Shown one piece after another: positions 6,137 to 6,253 of a stretch of DNA of 6,253 bases. Position 1 is the stretch's first letter. Each line of letters opens with the position of its first letter. The DNA is from Deltaproteobacteria bacterium (lineage in GTDB: Bacteria; Desulfobacterota; Desulfobacteria; Desulfobacterales; ETH-SRB1). The position numbers were made by a program, and so were the translations under genes. The stretch lies in NCBI GenBank assembly GCA_030627405.1, contig DAOUSD010000114.1:1-6253 (forward strand). The letters are read 5' to 3'. Below the pieces are notes generated by a model that searched no databases, was not told where the DNA came from, and was given only the letters and a program-made list of their open reading frames with translations.

Positions 6137-6253
6137 GTGATATGTGATTATATACCCAGAAAAGCAAGAATTGACGCGCCGGGAGCGTTGCATCATATTA
6201 TATGTCGAGGGATTGAACGAAAGCGGATATTTTATGACAATGCAGACAGAAAT
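6137..6253 (+). CDS. IS200-like / REP-associated tyrosine transposase, N-terminal part (cut by window edge)
   Basis: The frame ending at the window edge reads IPRKARIDAPGALHHIICRG and then IERKRIFYDNADRN. This is the highly characteristic N-terminus of Y1 transposases of the RAYT type (usual form M-(A/P)-R-K-x-R-I-D-x-P-G-A-L-H-H-I-x-x-R-G-I-E-R). These HUH-type single-strand nucleases act on REP-like hairpins. The HUH motif and catalytic tyrosine would lie further right, outside the window, so activity cannot be judged. The codon where the family normally has ATG is ATA (6152-6154). The only standard start in frame after the stop at 6131-6133 is GTG at 6137, which adds five residues, and neither has a visible ribosome-binding site. 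It may be a weakly expressed gene, an ATA start, or a decaying copy. Confidence 0.8.
   Translation, partial: MICDYIPRKARIDAPGALHHIICRGIERKRIFYDNADRN

Overview
The window looks like a chromosomal segment from a Gram-negative anaerobe of the Desulfobacterota, probably near Desulfobacterales. This rests on the gene order ispG-proS-rel, an archaeal/eukaryotic-type prolyl-tRNA synthetase, a moderately AT-rich composition, and a REP-associated-type transposase start. The assignment is an inference from gene content; no search was run.

Left edge (1-265): the first 68 bases hold the start of a leftward gene whose 22 visible residues match the N-terminus of BrnT-family (DUF497) toxins. It runs off the window. 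Between it and ispG lies an AT-rich divergent intergenic region with a plausible sigma70-type promoter (179-207). This is followed by a short heptanucleotide tandem array (ACCGTGA, 214-245), which would sit at the very start of the ispG leader.

Core operon (266-4997): ispG (MEP isoprenoid pathway), proS (class II prolyl-tRNA synthetase) and a bifunctional RelA/SpoT homologue (rel) lie head to tail with only 2-bp gaps, so they are almost certainly co-transcribed. All three appear full length with recognisable catalytic residues. The rel start is placed at 2853, just after the proS stop. An upstream in-frame ATG that overlaps proS is rejected. The operon joins a tRNA-charging enzyme to the (p)ppGpp enzyme that responds to uncharged tRNA.

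Right part (4998-6253): this looks more accessory. It has a 124-bp spacer with an inverted repeat and a possible promoter, then a small unrecognised membrane protein (5122-5520). A guanine-rich junction leads into a DUF1456/YehS-family gene (5570-6061) with a clear internal duplication. Next come two perfect 17-bp direct repeats, and finally the 5' part of an IS200-like/REP-associated tyrosine transposase that runs off the right edge. Its expected start codon reads ATA.

No previously undescribed multi-gene system could be supported. The most useful points are the hidden BrnT start at the left edge, the heptad array in the ispG leader, the paired repeats before the transposase with its altered start, and the internal symmetry of the DUF1456 protein.
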